Assembly: GCA_014773175.1 (NCBI GenBank)
Contig: VXCM01000221.1
Span: forward strand, 124,001-188,000
DNA length: 64,000 nucleotides
Direction: 5' to 3'
Source of the DNA: Lucifuga dentata
Taxonomy: Eukaryota > Chordata > Actinopteri > Ophidiiformes > Bythitidae
Numbering within the stretch: position 1 is the first letter of the stretch; each line of letters opens with the position of its first letter. Positions 26,332 through 46,900 of this stretch are shown piece by piece. A model generated the notes under the pieces. That model did not search any database. It was not told the origin of the DNA and saw only the letters and a list, made by a program, of their open reading frames with translations. A program made the position numbers and the translations under genes.

Positions 26332-27666
26332 CTCTGCCAAGGCATGGACACTAAAAGATAGTAAAACAGACAAATATTAACAGAATTGGGGTTGGACAAA
26401 TGATCACCATGAGAATATGTAAGGGAAGAGAGTGAAATGGATAAAATCTATCACAGCATAAGTAATAAAATTTTGCAATTTTGCAGAAATTTAATAACAG
26501 CCACTTATTTGACATAGTAACAAGTTGGAAATATCAGTTATTAGCTAATCAAGAGAATTAAATACATGACAAATCAAGTAACATTAATGTGAAGATTCTG
26601 TAAATTTAATAATGCTACAAAGCATTCCCGCCCTCCTTCCCACTGATTTGCAATATTGTCCAAAACGGCCTAATACAACTAGAGATATTAAAGGAGAGCT
26701 ACCTCAGAAGAAAGGGTGCAGAAAAACCTTTAAACATGTCTCTACAGTATTCTCATAGTATACACCATCATATTACCCAGCTCTCTGCAATAAACAACAA
26801 TATGTTATCTGGCAATGTGTTAATGATACATAGGTATTGATATCACTGTACACTGTCTGGTTATTACTACTACTACTACTATGACTCTGCTCCTGAAGCA
26901 TAGGTGTGCCCTTCATTTTCACATACTTTAATGCAGGGATTCTTTGCTTTTGGGCACTTCATCTTTATCCAGTTTAGGACTGTTGTACCTTTGAATAATG
27001 ACATATGGTTGTGTGGGTGCTAAAAAGCCACAGAATCTCTGCATTTTTACCTTTCATCTCAGCTGAATTATAAATTATGTGAAACTTAAAGTGTTTACAA
27101 TGGAACGAACAATTACGGTATATAATTGGTTTTTACATTTTACGTACAATTTTTCCTACTCAGTTGGCCATATTGCGTGTGTAATGAAGACTACCTTAAA
27201 TATCCTCGTATTGTTCTTATATTGTATCGTATGAGTCCCTGTCACACCAATATCTAAACTGCCTTCTGTCCTATAGTACAAATTGTGACTCTATAATCAT
27301 TTTCAACAACGCAGGGAAAAGGGTTACCCTGTGTTTTAGTTGAAGTGGCAGTAACGTTAGCTCCCTATATCCAGAGAAGATACGGCAGCCAGTGGCAGCC
27401 AAACACCAATGGCTAAATAGATATCTACAAATGTAAAGATTTGTCAATAGATCATGATAATTACTACAACATGTTAAGACGTATTTAACGATTTCCGAAT
27501 TGATAACTGGGGCCAGCAAAGACGTCTAGCTAAGCTAACAGACTAAACAGACTCATCTAGCTTTGGTGCTGCTAGTGTTAGCAAGCTAATGAAAGCTAGT
27601 TAGAACTTAACTGCGGAGCTAAAGAATGGTTAATTGTTAGGATGTTCAAAGAAACAGTGCTCTTAC

Positions 27667-27950
27667 GTTGCCGCAGTCACAGGGAGTGTGTCCGTATAGA
27701 AAATGCAGCTTGTTTGCAGCCTCTCCCTCCCCTGAGATGATGCTCTCCGCACCAGCTCCCTGCCTAGCTCTTCCTGGAGCTGTTGCGTTAGCAGGCATAC
27801 ATACTGCTGCAGGCAGTGCTGGGGACAGCAGGCCGGACCAAACAGACACAAACAGGCGGGTCTTACTGCTCCAAACCCAGAAGCCACAACAAATACGCGT
27901 GGACAAACACGGACACAGTCATGCTGTCTACGTCAAGCAGAATATATAGC
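27667..27950 (-). other. tgfbrap1: tgfbrap1 non-coding first exon (5' UTR), approximate 5' end
   Basis: A donor AAC/GTAAGAGC at 27667/27666 follows GC-rich DNA, in keeping with a 5' UTR exon spliced to the acceptor at 26351. The 5' end is a guess. Confidence 0.55.
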
Positions 27951-28837
27951 TTAAATCAAGCAAATGTGCGATCCTGCTTGTCAGACACCTCCCATTTGCG
28001 ATGAACTCCGGCTGGCTGCAGGTGATATAGGGGTGTGTTCAAGACTGTCCGGTAGCGAGAAAAGTTGATTTAAACGATCTCCTAATATATTCCACTCTGA
28101 CTTCTGAGTTTGTAGAAATAATGCAGCTTCATAACAACAGAGACATTCTTATAATCTTCATCACAGCGGCGTGAGTCCATCGTAGACGAGAGCCTGTTTT
28201 AATGACAACAAAAATCAAAACTGTCTCTGAACACAACTCGACTACTTTTCACCCAGGATGCACCTGTCCAAGTGAACTGTCTGAGAAAAGCCATTTTGTT
28301 GTGCTTGCTAGCTAGCTATGTGCTTAAAGAAGGCACTATGCAACTATGGTTCTATGATAACAGCGCTGGTTATGTAGCTGTCATGTTTTGTTTACTATCT
28401 TAGAATTAAATAATTTAACTAAGTAAAATGTGTAAGTAGTGTAGAGGGGCAAGGAATAGCTATTACAGCTTAAACTGTGTGTAGACGAGTGTTTTAGTGT
28501 TGTGGAAAGTGGTAGCTGAAGTCAGTTGGTCGTTTCAAATAACGCTGTTAGCTTGCTGTTTACTTTGCTGTCTTCATGAAAGATTATTTGGTTAACGATC
28601 ATTAATGTTCGTCAGCGATAACCTATAAACGTGTTTTATCTAAAGAACTAAGCGTCATAAGGTTCGACCAAAAATAGCAAGTTCGACAAAAACACGGCGT
28701 TCGTGACTTGAGCAGCCAAGTGAACAATCTTAACTTAGCTGAGCACTTGTACACCCAAGAAGAAGCACTGGTCGCTGCGAGGTTTGTAGCTACGGAGCTA
28801 ACCTATCCTAAGCACAGGGTCCCCAGTTAATCTCATA
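27951..28837. promoter_or_regulatory. Divergent promoter region between tgfbrap1 and cul4a
   Basis: Less than 0.9 kb separates the minus-strand tgfbrap1 5' exon from the plus-strand cul4a start codon. It holds the 5' ends of both genes and may act as a shared bidirectional promoter. I see no TATA box that I would defend. Confidence 0.5.
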
Positions 28838-36594
<7,757 letters not shown>

Positions 36595-39000
36595 GGGGCT
36601 GACTGTAACTACCATGCTTTCCATACAGCATGCATTCGGCTGGCCCCCGAAACAGCATTCAGCCTATGAGCCACTTGACTCTCCTCTTTCCCTGCATCCA
36701 TGATCCTGGACTCCAGCGTCCAGATTACACAGAGCTCCAGGGAGGAGAGAGACTTGACTGCACTGTTCCGACTTTGCATCATCTGTCTGTGGGATTCTGA
36801 GCTGTCTGTGGTCTGAGACGGGGCTGGAGGAGTGGCCTGGGTTGTTGATGGTTGGTTGATGTGACTTACAAATGCAAAACTCAGTTGAAAACAACTAGCA
36901 CTTTCCTGTGTTCTTTTTTTTTTTTTTTTTTTTCTTTGCTCTAAAATCCAACATTTTCTACTGTAGATTGGTTCGTCTTGAGTTTTAAGTGTTATTTTTT
37001 TAAGGAGTTGTCATTATGGCTGCGCGCACTGCTGATTGTAACCCTGATTGGTAGTTTTCCTGATTTGGCATGGAAAAAAGAAGAGATTGATTTGAGAAGG
37101 ATGAGGTGGGACAGAGACGTTGGGTCAGACGTGCTTGGGTCAAAGGGAGGGTTAATCGTTTGGCAAAGCAAAAGCTAAACAACAAGCAGACACACCACTT
37201 GGGTATTTCTTTAGCTGTTTCTTATGTTTTGACCAAAATGTTCAAATGTCCAGTGTCATGTGCTGAACTTTTTGTAGATCAGATTGAATTCTATGTAAGA
37301 GTGAGAAAAATGAACCTGAATTAAAGGATATTTAATGAACCAATGAATGATTGGTAAATAATTAGCATTTGGAGGCTTGAGTGCATGAGATTATCATGTT
37401 GACAGGGTGGAACTCCTTTATAGTCCAATGTATTTGGTGTTTTAATTATTGATTTAAATGTACTGGGAATTTTCAAGCAAAAACATCAAATTTTTAAAAA
37501 TCTTTTATGATTAATTTTTAGCTTGCACAAAGTGTCTGAGTTGGATGCTGCTTGGTAATGCTTCCTGGATAAGAACGTGTAGGTCAGATGTGAAAGCCAA
37601 ACCATATAGCTGAGAGGGAAAGATATTCATTTCATTACAGGCCTTCTTGTATGTTACAAACACAAAGGTTGTATTATTTCAAGTACCCTCCCTTCCATTA
37701 AAGGTAACATTGAGGTAATCAAATTAGAGCCACTGCATGGTATTGTTCAAGAAATCTGTGGTTGTGGGTTATAGTTAGAATAATGTCTAAACAAGGCCAA
37801 AGCCAGTCTGTGGCTTTAGGCAGACTAGATGAGATTGATTTGTGGTCAGGATGGAAACGGATCCATTCATGATTTAAATATCTCAAATTACTAGATGATG
37901 GAAGTGAGAATGAAAGGATCTCTGTAGATGCTTTCGTTATCACAGCAAGGAATTTTCAGCTTTTACATACAAACGTCACAAATATGCAGTTTCATTTTGA
38001 AACAAGTAAACTGTGGTGTCTGTTGTTAAAAACACAGTTGAACTGTGCGAGTAGAATGTTGCGGGGTCCTGATAATTCTTGGACAGCAGCATTAGGGCAG
38101 CCTCTGCGTTCCTTCTGGGGTTTTGCACACACTCGTGAATTGGTGAAAGCCATCAGCTGACTGCCCACAGTGCATGCACTTTGCACTGTCTCACATGCTA
38201 CCATCCTAAGGCAAAGTACTGGTATATACAGTACTCCAAATCATACATTATATATTTACGTAAGTGGGTACATAGCTTTTTTGGAAATAGGTTTAGGAAA
38301 TGGACTATATAGAATTTTAATTGTCAAGGGAAAGGCAAACATAGCAACCACAATTGTAATATTTTCTCCTGTTATAGTACTTTTCAAGTAATTTTTGTTA
38401 AATGGCTTTAGAATAGGCCTTTTTTTAGGCCAGTCTTAGTAGCCCAGAAAATGACCAATTATTTTCATTTTTATAGCTGCAGTGTGGGATAGATTGTAAA
38501 GTTACTGGATGCTACACTTGAGTAACCGGTTTAGAAAGTACACCTGCAGTCTCATACAATCCAGTATAACAACCCTGCAATAATCCCTTCCTTTGATAAA
38601 CTTGTAATGGTTCAGTTTTTATAATGCTGGTGTTGTATTGAACTGCACTATATTGAGGGGTGTTTCTTCTAATATATTTTATATATGCTTTTCTTGGCTC
38701 AGTGTGAACAAAACTAGTTATAAACTGAGATTTATGTATTTGTGGAGTTATTGTCTTGGGTTGTCCAGCTTGTTAGTACCTGTGTGCATAAAGTTTGTAC
38801 CAAGTTGTATATACCTTCAAACATCTCACATGGGGACACAATCTCATAACATGGGATTGATAATCCAAATAATGTGGGATAGATGATCCAAAATCCCTGC
38901 TATGAAAACATTTGAGATCCCACTATGCTAGATTGCTTTATGAGCCTAACTAGTTCCCTTTCTAATCCTTTATTATATTATTGTGCATATTTGTAGAGTT
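36595..39000 (+). other. cul4a 3' UTR and cul4a-lamp1 spacer
   Basis: This follows the cul4a stop. ATTAAA-type poly(A) variants occur near 37320 and 37694; I did not see a clear AATAAA. A poly-T tract lies at 36917-36933. No additional gene is seen. Confidence 0.55.
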
Positions 39001-39103
39001 TTACAGAATTTGTATGATGGATCAGAGGACAGTATCTGGTTGATGAGGTTTGTGTGCAGCTTTGAACAGAGCTGAGTTCACAGACAGCAGAGAGGGGGAG
39101 GTC

Positions 39104-39112
39104 TCACGTGAC
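39104..39112. promoter_or_regulatory. CLEAR-type E-box (TFEB/TFE3 site) upstream of lamp1
   Basis: TCACGTGAC matches nine bases of the CLEAR consensus GTCACGTGAC. It lies about 330 bp upstream of the lamp1 start codon. Mammalian LAMP1 is a known TFEB target with CLEAR elements in its promoter. Confidence 0.7.
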
Positions 39113-39136
39113 TGGCTGATCTAAAAAGCTACGAGT

Positions 39137-39145
39137 TCACATGAC
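39137..39145. promoter_or_regulatory. Second, weaker CLEAR-like E-box
   Basis: TCACATGAC, one change from TCACGTGAC, lies 33 bp downstream of the first site in the lamp1 promoter. Confidence 0.45.
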
Positions 39146-39435
39146 GCGACATGGCTTGTTCACTGTGGTTACGACCGAGGTCTGACGCCGTTTACAGCTC
39201 GTTTCTTCAACACACGACCAGCGGATGACATATCTCGCTTCTATTTTCAAACCGTAGATTAACTACAAACAAAAACAGGAAAACAGAAAATCGCCGCTCA
39301 AGCGAGGCTTCACTTTGGACGAACCGCGTCAGGCGACCCACCTGCGTCAACATATGCAGCTCCTCTCCGGGGTTTTTTTTCTCGCTGAAGGAACGAAATA
39401 AATTGTCTGTGATCGTATCTGACTTGATTAAAAGG

Positions 39436-40259
39436 ATGAAACGTCCTCATGCTTTCACCGCGCTCATCATCGCCTGGTTGGCGGGTTTAGGTGAGTGTTT
39501 TGCGGCTTGTGCACCGCCGTCTTGTCGCTACCTTTGGACCAAACGACGTCACAAAACCTAATTGTGGTGTTAATGTTATGCATAGCGTGTTTTGATGCCA
39601 TTATTTATTTATTGTAACTAGCTATTGCATTGTGACTATTATTACCTAAATGTGAATGTGTGTGCGTGTGTGTAGCTACATGTTTATCAGATATAGGCTT
39701 TTATTTTATTTAGTTGAGGTGAAGAGACTTTCTATGTTGGACCATCTGAGAAGCGACGAAAATTATATTTCTTCATGACTACTAAAGATGAAAGACTAAT
39801 TAAACATGTCAGCGTACATTAATGACGCAGAGAGTTCCACTTTAAATTAGCAAACCAATACAAAAATGTCGACGCTAGCTAACCATCCAAGTTTGATCAA
39901 AAAGGGGACCGGTGATATTGCATTTAGCGACCTGACGGTCTTTCAATCTCTCATGTGGACCCGACTGTAGNGGGACCGGTGATATTGCATTTAGCGACCT
40001 GACGGTCTTTCAATCTCTCATGTGGACCCGACTGTAGCGCCCCCGTCAGGCCAAACAGAGTATCGAAAAGTCTGAAGATCAGATGTAGGTGTGAGAAACC
40101 CAGAACAAGCTTGAAAGTTGAAAGTTGTCCGAGCTATTCTATTCTGTTCTATTCTATTCTATTCCGTTCTGTTCTACTGTGCGATGTTTGTACATGTTGT
40201 GCGGGTCAGAGATGCGCACCAGAGCCGCTTTTTGTTGTGACATTTGAGAGCTTCACGTG

Positions 40260-40313
<54 letters not shown>

Positions 40314-40468
40314 AAATGCTGCTGACACAGGAAAACAAGGCAACGCAGTCATGGCTCCATGAAAAAGTCACTATAATCTTCCTGCAGAGAGGCATTAGAG
40401 TGTCTGTACTTATAGTGGGAAATGTAAAAGTACAATCTGTAATTGAAATGAAAACAAAAGGGTCACCC

Positions 40469-40504
<36 letters not shown>

Positions 40505-40951
40505 AACACATACACAAAAATAACACTAAAACACGGCTGGAATTGATTGCTCTTTTAATACATGCACCAACAGTACAATGAAATTTAAGTTATTAAAGTT
40601 TCTGATGCTGTTAAAAGTTTGTTTACATTAGTAATAGCTGACAGAAATGCAAAATGACTTTTCATTATTATGACAAACTTTTCATTTATGTAGTGGAACG
40701 TAGCTCAAATTTTAATGGTCAAAAAAACAAAAAAAAATATATTAAGAATTGGAACCACACCCCCTGGCATGAAGTCATTTTAGCAGTCTGACTTTTTATT
40801 TAACTTTAGTCTTGCTTCGTATAAAGGTCTTCAAAATTTATAATATGATTACAGTTTTCTGTTGTTTGGCACCTATGAGATATTTACAACATCTTCTGTA
40901 ACAGAGCCTCTCCAGTATATTCTTAGTCTGGACTACTATCTGCAGATTGGA

Positions 40952-40982
<31 letters not shown>

Positions 40983-43900
40983 ACCCTCTCTGCTTTTACC
41001 CCATGATCTGATTGCAGTGTTGTGTAAACGGTGTGCAGTGTGTTTACAGGGCGAACAGAGACGTGTCAGTATGTTTTAGCCAAGCAGGGTGTGAGTGACA
41101 GATAGAGAGTACACAACTAAAGTGCAGGCCTCTTCACACCACAGCGTGTAATGAAGGAGAAAGCTCAGTGAGAGGTTACTGGGAACTAGAAGAAGAAGAA
41201 GAAGAGTCAGACAGCTCTGTAATAAACACTATCCTGTGTAACACTGCCCTCAGGCTAAATGCACAGAGTTTGTCTTGTAGCCATTTAGGCATGAAACTAG
41301 CTGCCATTATGGTCATCTTTTTGATTCCAAAAATGCTGCGTACCACTAAAAACCACTGAAAATTGCAGGTCAATTTGGGAACCAGCCAGCCATGATGGCC
41401 TGAGGACCGTGTTTATTTGATCCCACATAATCACTGAACTAGAGAAGACAAAGAATAAGCCACAATCAGACACCACTTACTCGTATATAATGAGAAAACA
41501 ATCTTGTGACATATACACTACAGGCCAGAAGTTTGAGGCCACACTGAGATAAAAAAAAAAAAAAATCATCAATACCCTGTTTGTTTTACAATTTATTGCA
41601 CAGGAAATGACAAAAACACATAAAATATATGTAACTACCATATATGCTTGAGTATAAGCCGAGTTTTTATTACCAAATTCCAGAAAGCAAATCAGGGAGT
41701 CGGCTTATACACAAGAAATTAAAATTTGATCCCACAGAAGGAAATTTCCAGGGGTGGAAATACTACCCATTACCACTACCCATGGAAACATTTAAATCAT
41801 ACCTTAGAATGAGATATTTCCTGACAAATCATCTTATCCAGCACATTTTGTGGCAGCNAATCATACCTTAGAATGAGATATTTCCTGACAAATCATCTTA
41901 TCCAGCACATTTTGTGGCAGCCAGGAAGCTCTGTTGTGACTGGTCAAAGACAAAAGAATGGGCCAGTCAGAAACGACCTTATAAAAGTGCTGTTTCATAT
42001 ACTGTGTATACTATAACGTTGTTTGGTAGTCTCGTTCAACATGTTTTGTGCTTTATTAGCAAGAAGCTTGAGATAAGATACAACACAGAATGGAAACTAC
42101 ACGGACTCGTCAATGATGAGGGCATACATTACACAGAGCAGGACTGGAATTAACTGTTTGGTAATTCAGACAAGGAAGAGGAGGTAATCAGCTGCTGAAA
42201 TAAATATCATGTTTACTGTTTACTGGTATGTGGATTATTTTCAGAAAATCACAGGAATACTATGACAATACCCAGGAAAATAGGTAATTTGCTAAACAAA
42301 CTGATGAAACAACATCAGAGGGTCGGCTTATATACGGGTTTCTTTAAAAATCTAAATTTACAGGTCAAAATCAGGGGTCGGCTTACATATGAGATTGGCT
42401 TAAAGTCGAATATATATGGTAATTAGTTTTCAAGGAGAAATTGTCAACAAGAGCACATTATGTAACCACTATGGCTTAAGAAATGATTTTTAATGCAGGC
42501 ATGCCCAGTCTGTTCTGTACTGACACTCCAGTTGTGCTCCATCTCCCTTGCCCAAACTCCTTTGCTTATGTGTTTTAACATTCTATTCATTATCCTGCTG
42601 TCTGCCTTCTCCCACATCATTTTGTGATTAACTTGCTACACAGTCTGGTCATGCTAAATCTGGGGTTGGCCTCAAACTTCTGGCCTGTAGAGTAATAAAT
42701 AGGAATCAGCTGAACTGGTGGACATTCAGCCAAAGAGGAAGGATCTGTGTCACTGCACATTAACAAACTTCTTGAACTTCTTTGTAGACATTCTGGGAAG
42801 TGTGAATCAAGTGGGGAAACTCCTGTCTTGCATGTATTTTAAACCCATCACAGTTTGTCCAAGTTAAAAAGCAGACTAAGATCATTGTCAGAGGATTATA
42901 GCCACTATCATTACCACAACCACCACACACGCATTCACACACACACACACACACATTCATGCACACATTTCCACAGTGAGTTGGCAGCTTCCAGGGCATG
43001 CTGGTATTATTAGCCTGAAATCCAAGTCTGCAGGCTGGCAGCTTAGGCTGAGGTTGTAAATGTAAATGTGGTGGAGCTTCATTCTGAGCGCTGAGTGGAT
43101 CCGTCCTTCAGTTTCACCTGTCACAGTGGAGTGGAGCAGGAAGTCTGCATAATAAACTCTATATTCTACTTGAAAAATAGTTACAAGGGTGTGTGGCCTT
43201 GGTTTTTCACTTCTGGCTGTCTGCAGGCCTCTAATGGTGACCTGCTGAACTGCTTTGTTTATTTTGGACCTCACATCAGTTTGTATTTGTTTATCATCAT
43301 TGTCATATTTCAAAATGATAAATCAGACTTTTCCCTGGAATGAAATGTGTGAGAAATCCAACTCAAAATGAATGAATTGAAATTTGATATTCTATTATAA
43401 GAAGATCAAGAATAATGAACTTATCAGCATGATATTCTATATCGTAACAGATCTTGAGATATTCAGTTTATCATGATATGTCTTTCATATTGTTGAGCCA
43501 TACTAATAAATCCCTATTCTGCAGGTTGTACTCAGGCTATTACTCTTGAGGTGCGGGAGGGGAACTCCACCTGCATCAAAGCTGAGCTTTCTGCATTGTT
43601 CTCCATCACATACAACACCTCTAACAGCATGGTATGTACGGTGACACGATATTCTGCCTTCCTGTCTGCATTTTATGTCGATATCAAGATTCCTTCAAAC
43701 TATGTATGATACTATGTTTTTCCTGAACTAAAAAGATAAATAGGAAAAAAAAAAACTAGGTTTCTGCTCTGATCTCAGAAAACAGTGCAGATCTCTCTGC
43801 CCGATTCTGCCACAGTCGACACAGACAGCAGCTCCTGTGGCAGCAATGGCAGCTCGCCCTGGCTGGTGGCTGTGTTTGGAGCCGGCCACGCATTTGGACT

Positions 43901-46900
43901 GAGCTTCTCATCCAACGGAAGCCTGTACAGTGTTTCTAACCTCACACTGCAGTATAACCTCAGTGACGCCGCCGTCTTCCCTGATGCCAACAGCTCCGGT
44001 GAGAATGCCGCCACAAAGAGTCCAGCACAGCGCAATGTTTCAGTTCATTTCAGTTTGAAATTTGTGTGTTAATAAAACATTAAATAGGTCATTTAAAGAA
44101 AACTAGTTTGCTATTAAACAGACTTTATAAACTGATATTATATGTACACGTTTGTCCTAGATGTTGTCACTGTGGTGTCGACTTCAGTTGGGATCTGGGC
44201 AAGAGTCAACACCACCTACTGCTGTTTGAGTGCCACCACGTTTGGAATTGGTGGAGCAACTGTCACTTTCTCTGATATGAAGATGGAGGCGTACATGCCT
44301 GGAAATGATCTGAGTTCTGCTGGTAATTCTGAGATTTGGTGTGTGCGTGCGTGCGTGCGTGTGTGCGTGTGCAGGTGGGTGGGTGACTGGGTGACATTAG
44401 TTTTCTAGGATGGGTTTGGTTGTTTGTTCTGATTGCGTGACTCTTCATCTTTTCTGCACCACAGAAAGCGTATGTATGGCAGATCAGACCAGTACCACAA
44501 CATCACCCACCTCCTCCAGCACGACCGCAGCCCCTCCTCCTCCACCAACCCCAACGCCTGCAGGAAAACCTGAGCAGGGTTCCTATTTTGTAAACAACGC
44601 CAACGGCACGACATGTCTCCTGGCGCAAATGGGACTACAGTTCAATGTCTCCTATGTGTTGGAGTCTCAGAATAAGGTATGAAGAGCTTCTTGGGCTGCA
44701 ACAACACATTAAAACAAGCTAATGAATCAGTTTTCAATGCAAAACAGTCTAACAAACTTCGTAAACCCAGATTTATCTTTGATTATTTTGGCAGACTGTT
44801 CAGGAAATAGTGAACCTGAATCCTAGTCTGACCAACGCATCAGGATCATGTGAAGCCAGCAGCGCAACTTTAGTGCTGATGCAGGAGAGAAGCACCACGC
44901 TCAACTTCACCTTCACTCTGGTAATGTCATCGCTCTCCTTTCATTTAGCTACACTGACACGTTTGTCTAAGGCTCCATTTACACCTTGTATTAAAATGCA
45001 ATCTCAGTATTCAGATCCGCTATCTGGTCTGATCGATAGGATTTGCATTCACGCATTGCATCAACATACGGTCTTGTTATCTGGACGCTGCCTGCATTGT
45101 GATCAGATCTCAGTAGGTGGGCCGTTACTCTATTTAAGCTCGTCCGTCCTCCTTGCACTGGACGACCGTCATTCATTCTTACAATGAATAACTTTTTTTG
45201 CAGTTTATCATTGTCCACATTCAAGGTGCAGGTATTTGTTTATGGCAAGTCATAACTCCCCATAAAAAAATAACTTTATGAGAGCGAGCAGAGCTGGGCG
45301 GATGAGGTGGGATGGTGTTTTCAACTTGTGGGTGGATTTTTTTCAGATCTCAAGATTTCAGATGAGATAGACAACACATTCCGGGAGCATATACACTTTG
45401 CATTATCATGCAATCTCAGTATTTGGGAAATAAAAGATTGTAAGTTAATGCAAGTTCTAAATGGGGGCTTTGTGTCTGTGTGTGTGGATATGTTTATTAT
45501 CATATTGCTCTTCCTGCCCACAGAACTCCACAACCAGCAAGTACCACCTGAGTGGCATAAGTCTGCTGGCTAACTGGCCTGATTTGACAGGTATGTCACA
45601 AACAACATACTATTGTTTTTGTTTTTTTTTTGTTTTGTTTTGTTTTTTATCTTGACCAACTTAAGTCAACGTAATGCTTATGAATCTCTCCTTAGAGCCT
45701 TTGTCTCGCAGTAACAGCAGTCTTGACTACCTGCGGAGCACACTGGGTCGTTCCTATAAGTGCAACACAGAGCAAATACTAGTTGTTACGCCAGATTTCT
45801 CTCTCAACACATTCAGACTTCAGGTCCAACCCTTTGGTGTCACCACCAACCAGTTTGCAACAGGTACCCCTGGTTTCTTTTCTCTCTCTGTTCTGCATGT
45901 AATTTCATTTCATTTTATTTGCACAGTTATATATCTAAGGACAAAAAAAAACAAAAAGAAACAAAGAATCACAAAAACAACTCAGGAAAATAATTAACAT
46001 AGATCTAGATCTAGTGTGGGAGAGGTAAAAAGCCATTATGAACCCTCCCTGACAATCATCTTCAAATTAATCCATTACACAACAAAAAAAAGACAGAAGT
46101 GACAGATTATACAGAATCAAAAAATAGTCACTTTTCTACCAGCAATGATACTATGATTGCATTGATAATAGAGTCAGCTTCAGTAATTTTTTAAAGGAAT
46201 AAAATGATGTTGCTCATTGTACTATATCCGAGTATGAATTCCATAAAGTTGCGCCTCTGTGTTGAAATGAAAAACAGACCATATTACTAGAACAAACAGA
46301 AAGATGAAGCTATCCGCTTTTGTCATGATTTTATCTGTTTCTTCTGACTTCAGGTTTGTTAGTGATGGTTTAGTTGAAGAATAAGTAATGTCCTAAAGCC
46401 TGGGGAACTGACCTTACAGCCACAAGGTCAAGAGGTCATCATCTTGACCTCTCCTTTCTGTGTCCTGTATTTGAACTGGGCATTTAACTTTAACCCTAAA
46501 GAGTCAAGTTTAATTTTCAGTATTCCTGAATATCCAGGGTTACTCCCAACCTTTCAGCATTATTCCTTACTTTTCATGATTATTCCCAAAATTTAACAGT
46601 TATTAACTTTAGGAGGTTATTCCAGATTTTTATCCCAACTTTTTAGGATTGTTCCAGACGTCTCACAATTATTTCTAAGTTGTCACGGTTATTTCCAATT
46701 TGTCCTCACTGTCTTTTTTTGGAATTACTCATGATTTTGTGGGCTTATTCTCATCTTTTCTGGATCATTTATGACTTTTCAGTTATTGCCAACTTTTCAG
46801 GATTATTACACGTTTTCATTTTTTTTTCTGATTTTTCAACATTATTCGTGAATTGCTGAAGTTATTCCTGACTCATTTGTGTTAATATAAACCAAAAAAA

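Larger units (their letters stand above)
41516..42692. mobile_element. Tc1/mariner-like MITE, copy B, interrupted by a second element
   Basis: The left end begins CACTACAGGCCAGAAGTTTG and the right end is GGCCTGTAGAG, both flanked by TA (41514-41515 and 42693-42694). The body is the inverted equivalent of copy A at 13168-13574, including the shared phrases TTACAATTTATTGCACAGG and GTCTGGTCATGCTAAATCTG. It is split at 41637/42420 by a nested element. Confidence 0.85.

Noticed and set aside
26332..26373. Upstream in-frame ATG of tgfbrap1 at 26373
   Set aside because: It lies 5' of the acceptor at 26351, so it is intronic. The family start MSVKAFELVP is at 26331.
40174..40546. Open frames rich in VCVC, SLSL or THTH on either strand
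   Set aside because: They are translations of CA and TC microsatellites. The same applies to frames at 8657, 13700-14027, 34761 and 42760.
41644..42153. Independent gene in lamp1 intron 1
   Set aside because: Both short frames lie inside the nested transposon, and one is extended by the duplicated block at the N.
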